A DNA stretch of 14,964 bases, from assembly GCA_021811635.1 (NCBI GenBank), contig JAJZNS010000067.1:1-14964 (forward strand), written 5' to 3'. The position numbers and the translations under genes were made by a program. This document shows, piece after piece, positions 13,973 to 14,964 of this stretch. Source of the DNA: Thermoplasmata archaeon (GTDB taxonomy: Archaea; Thermoplasmatota; Thermoplasmata; Thermoplasmatales; Thermoplasmataceae). Numbering within the stretch: the first letter of the stretch is position 1; the number at the start of each line of letters is the position of its first letter. The notes beneath the pieces were generated by a model. The model did no database searches, had not been told where the DNA came from, and was given only the letters and a program-made list of their open reading frames with translations.

Positions 13973-14964
13973 TGCCTGGGACACCTCCCAAGGCAGTATA
14001 CTGGAAAATCTCTGCCAGCGTTGCATTGGGAGGGCGTATTATGGCGTTATACCGATAGAGGGAAACGCTGCCAGAGGGCGTGCTATCACCTTTGCATATG
14101 GCATCCTAACGGGAGTAGAAAGGTATGCAGTGCAAGAATGTCATCTGTGCCATGGTCTTCTGGAGGATGTTTACAGGTATTGTGATAAAATTGAGCAGGA
14201 TCTCAGGGGTACGGAATTCTCGACGTTTCTTGTTGGCAGCATAATTGAAAGGAGCCTGCTAGAATTTGAGGAGCGCGTTTTCGAAACTCTTTCCGTCACC
14301 GGCGAATCCATCAAGAAGGACTTTAACAGGGAACTTGGCAAGCTCCTGTCGGAAAGGCTTGGCAGGGAAGTGAGCTTTGATGACCCAGACGTAATGATTA
14401 CGGTTGATCTGCGGTACGATCAGATCAATTACCGGCTGAGGCCGGTTTACATTTATGGCACATACATGAAATTGGAGAGAGGAATACCCCAGACAAGATG
14501 GATACACAAAGACCATAGCGGAAAATCCGTTGAAGAGCTGATAGGTGAACCTGCAATGGAGGCGTTCAGCGGAACAAATTTCTATCTCCACGGATCCGGC
14601 AGGGAAGATGTCGATGTGAGAATGCTTGGCAACGGCAGGGAATTTGTTATTGAAATCGAAAGCCCAAGATCAAGGAATGCAGATCTGAAGGCAATGGAAT
14701 CCAAAATCAATGCTTCCTCCAAGGTTGAAGTGCACGGCCTCAAATTCTGCGATCACGCCACGATAGAAAGAATAAAATCAGCCAAGAATCTCAAGACCTA
14801 CAGATCGAAGATATCCTCGAGAGACCCAATCAATGAAGCAAAGCTGTACGATTCCCTGCGATTACTGACTGGAAAAATTATATATCAAAGAACTCCATTG
14901 CGTGTAGCTAGTCGCAGATCCGACTTGATAAGGCAGAGGACGGTAAAACACTCATCGCTGATGT
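13962..14964 (+). CDS. pus10: tRNA pseudouridine synthase Pus10 (3' end cut by window)
   Basis: Archaeal Pus10 makes pseudouridine 54 and 55 in the T-loop of tRNAs. The reading frame runs open to the window edge, giving about 334 residues of a protein that is usually near 400. An N-terminal zinc-binding module shows Cys18-x2-Cys21 (CQRCIGR) and Cys60-x2-Cys63 (CHLC). A THUMP-like region follows, then the catalytic block GREDVDVRMLGNGREFVIEIE, with the probable nucleophile Asp216 in RED. The start is uncertain: there is no in-frame ATG before the zinc module. TTG at 13962 (overlapping rpoP by 11 nt) is the best candidate, without a clear Shine-Dalgarno site. A TTG at 13926 or a non-standard codon is possible. 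It is the last visible gene of the exosome operon. Confidence 0.9.
   Translation, partial: MPDNAWDTSQGSILENLCQRCIGRAYYGVIPIEGNAARGRAITFAYGILTGVERYAVQECHLCHGLLEDVYRYCDKIEQDLRGTEFSTFLVGSIIERSLLEFEERVFETLSVTGESIKKDFNRELGKLLSERLGREVSFDDPDVMITVDLRYDQINYRLRPVYIYGTYMKLERGIPQTRWIHKDHSGKSVEELIGEPAMEAFSGTNFYLHGSGREDVDVRMLGNGREFVIEIESPRSRNADLKAMESKINASSKVEVHGLKFCDHATIERIKSAKNLKTYRSKISSRDPINEAKLYDSLRLLTGKIIYQRTPLRVASRRSDLIRQRTVKHSSLM

Overview
The window looks like a chromosome segment of a thermoacidophilic archaeon of the order Thermoplasmatales or a close relative. It carries the archaeal exosome genes rrp4-rrp41-rrp42, the archaeal/eukaryotic ribosomal protein L37Ae, RNA polymerase subunit P and Pus10. 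Start sites have TATA-like boxes at archaeal spacing. AGG arginine and ATA isoleucine codons are frequent, and base composition looks intermediate (about half GC by eye). The order-level placement is inference from gene content and style; no rRNA is present to confirm it. I see no IS element, CRISPR array, tRNA or phage gene.

Layout: (1) 29-1651, plus: a one-piece, 540-residue cytochrome b of a bc-type quinol-oxidising complex. Its usual Rieske partner would lie outside the left edge. (2) 1930-4926, minus: purA (AMP synthesis) followed by hutU (urocanate hydratase), converging on the cytochrome gene. (3) 5106-6323, plus: icd, divergent from purA. (4) 6332-11041, minus: iorA-iorB (indolepyruvate:ferredoxin oxidoreductase), then an MqnD-like menaquinone-pathway gene, then a degenerate aldehyde dehydrogenase homologue that lacks the catalytic cysteine. 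(5) 11377 to the right edge, plus: a tight RNA-processing and translation operon, rrp4-rrp41-rrp42-rpl37ae-rpoP-pus10. The last gene is cut by the window end.

How it fits together: the left and central genes are energy and amino-acid metabolism (quinol oxidation, menaquinone synthesis, citrate-cycle isocitrate oxidation, aromatic amino-acid and histidine breakdown). The right operon couples RNA 3'-end degradation, a ribosomal protein, an RNA polymerase subunit and tRNA pseudouridylation. Two initiation styles are visible. Promoter-proximal genes (iorA, the mqnD-like gene, probably icd) have a TATA-like box 25-32 nt before the start codon, implying leaderless or nearly leaderless mRNAs. Operon-internal genes use Shine-Dalgarno sites, overlaps and TTG/GTG starts.

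The oddest items are the dead-looking ALDH homologue joined in frame to the MqnD-like gene across a single amber codon, a 15-bp tandem duplication at the rpl37ae/rpoP junction that also duplicates a Shine-Dalgarno core, and a hairpin-rich intergenic stretch near 11140-11280. I did not find a clearly new multi-gene system; most of the window is ordinary archaeal housekeeping.
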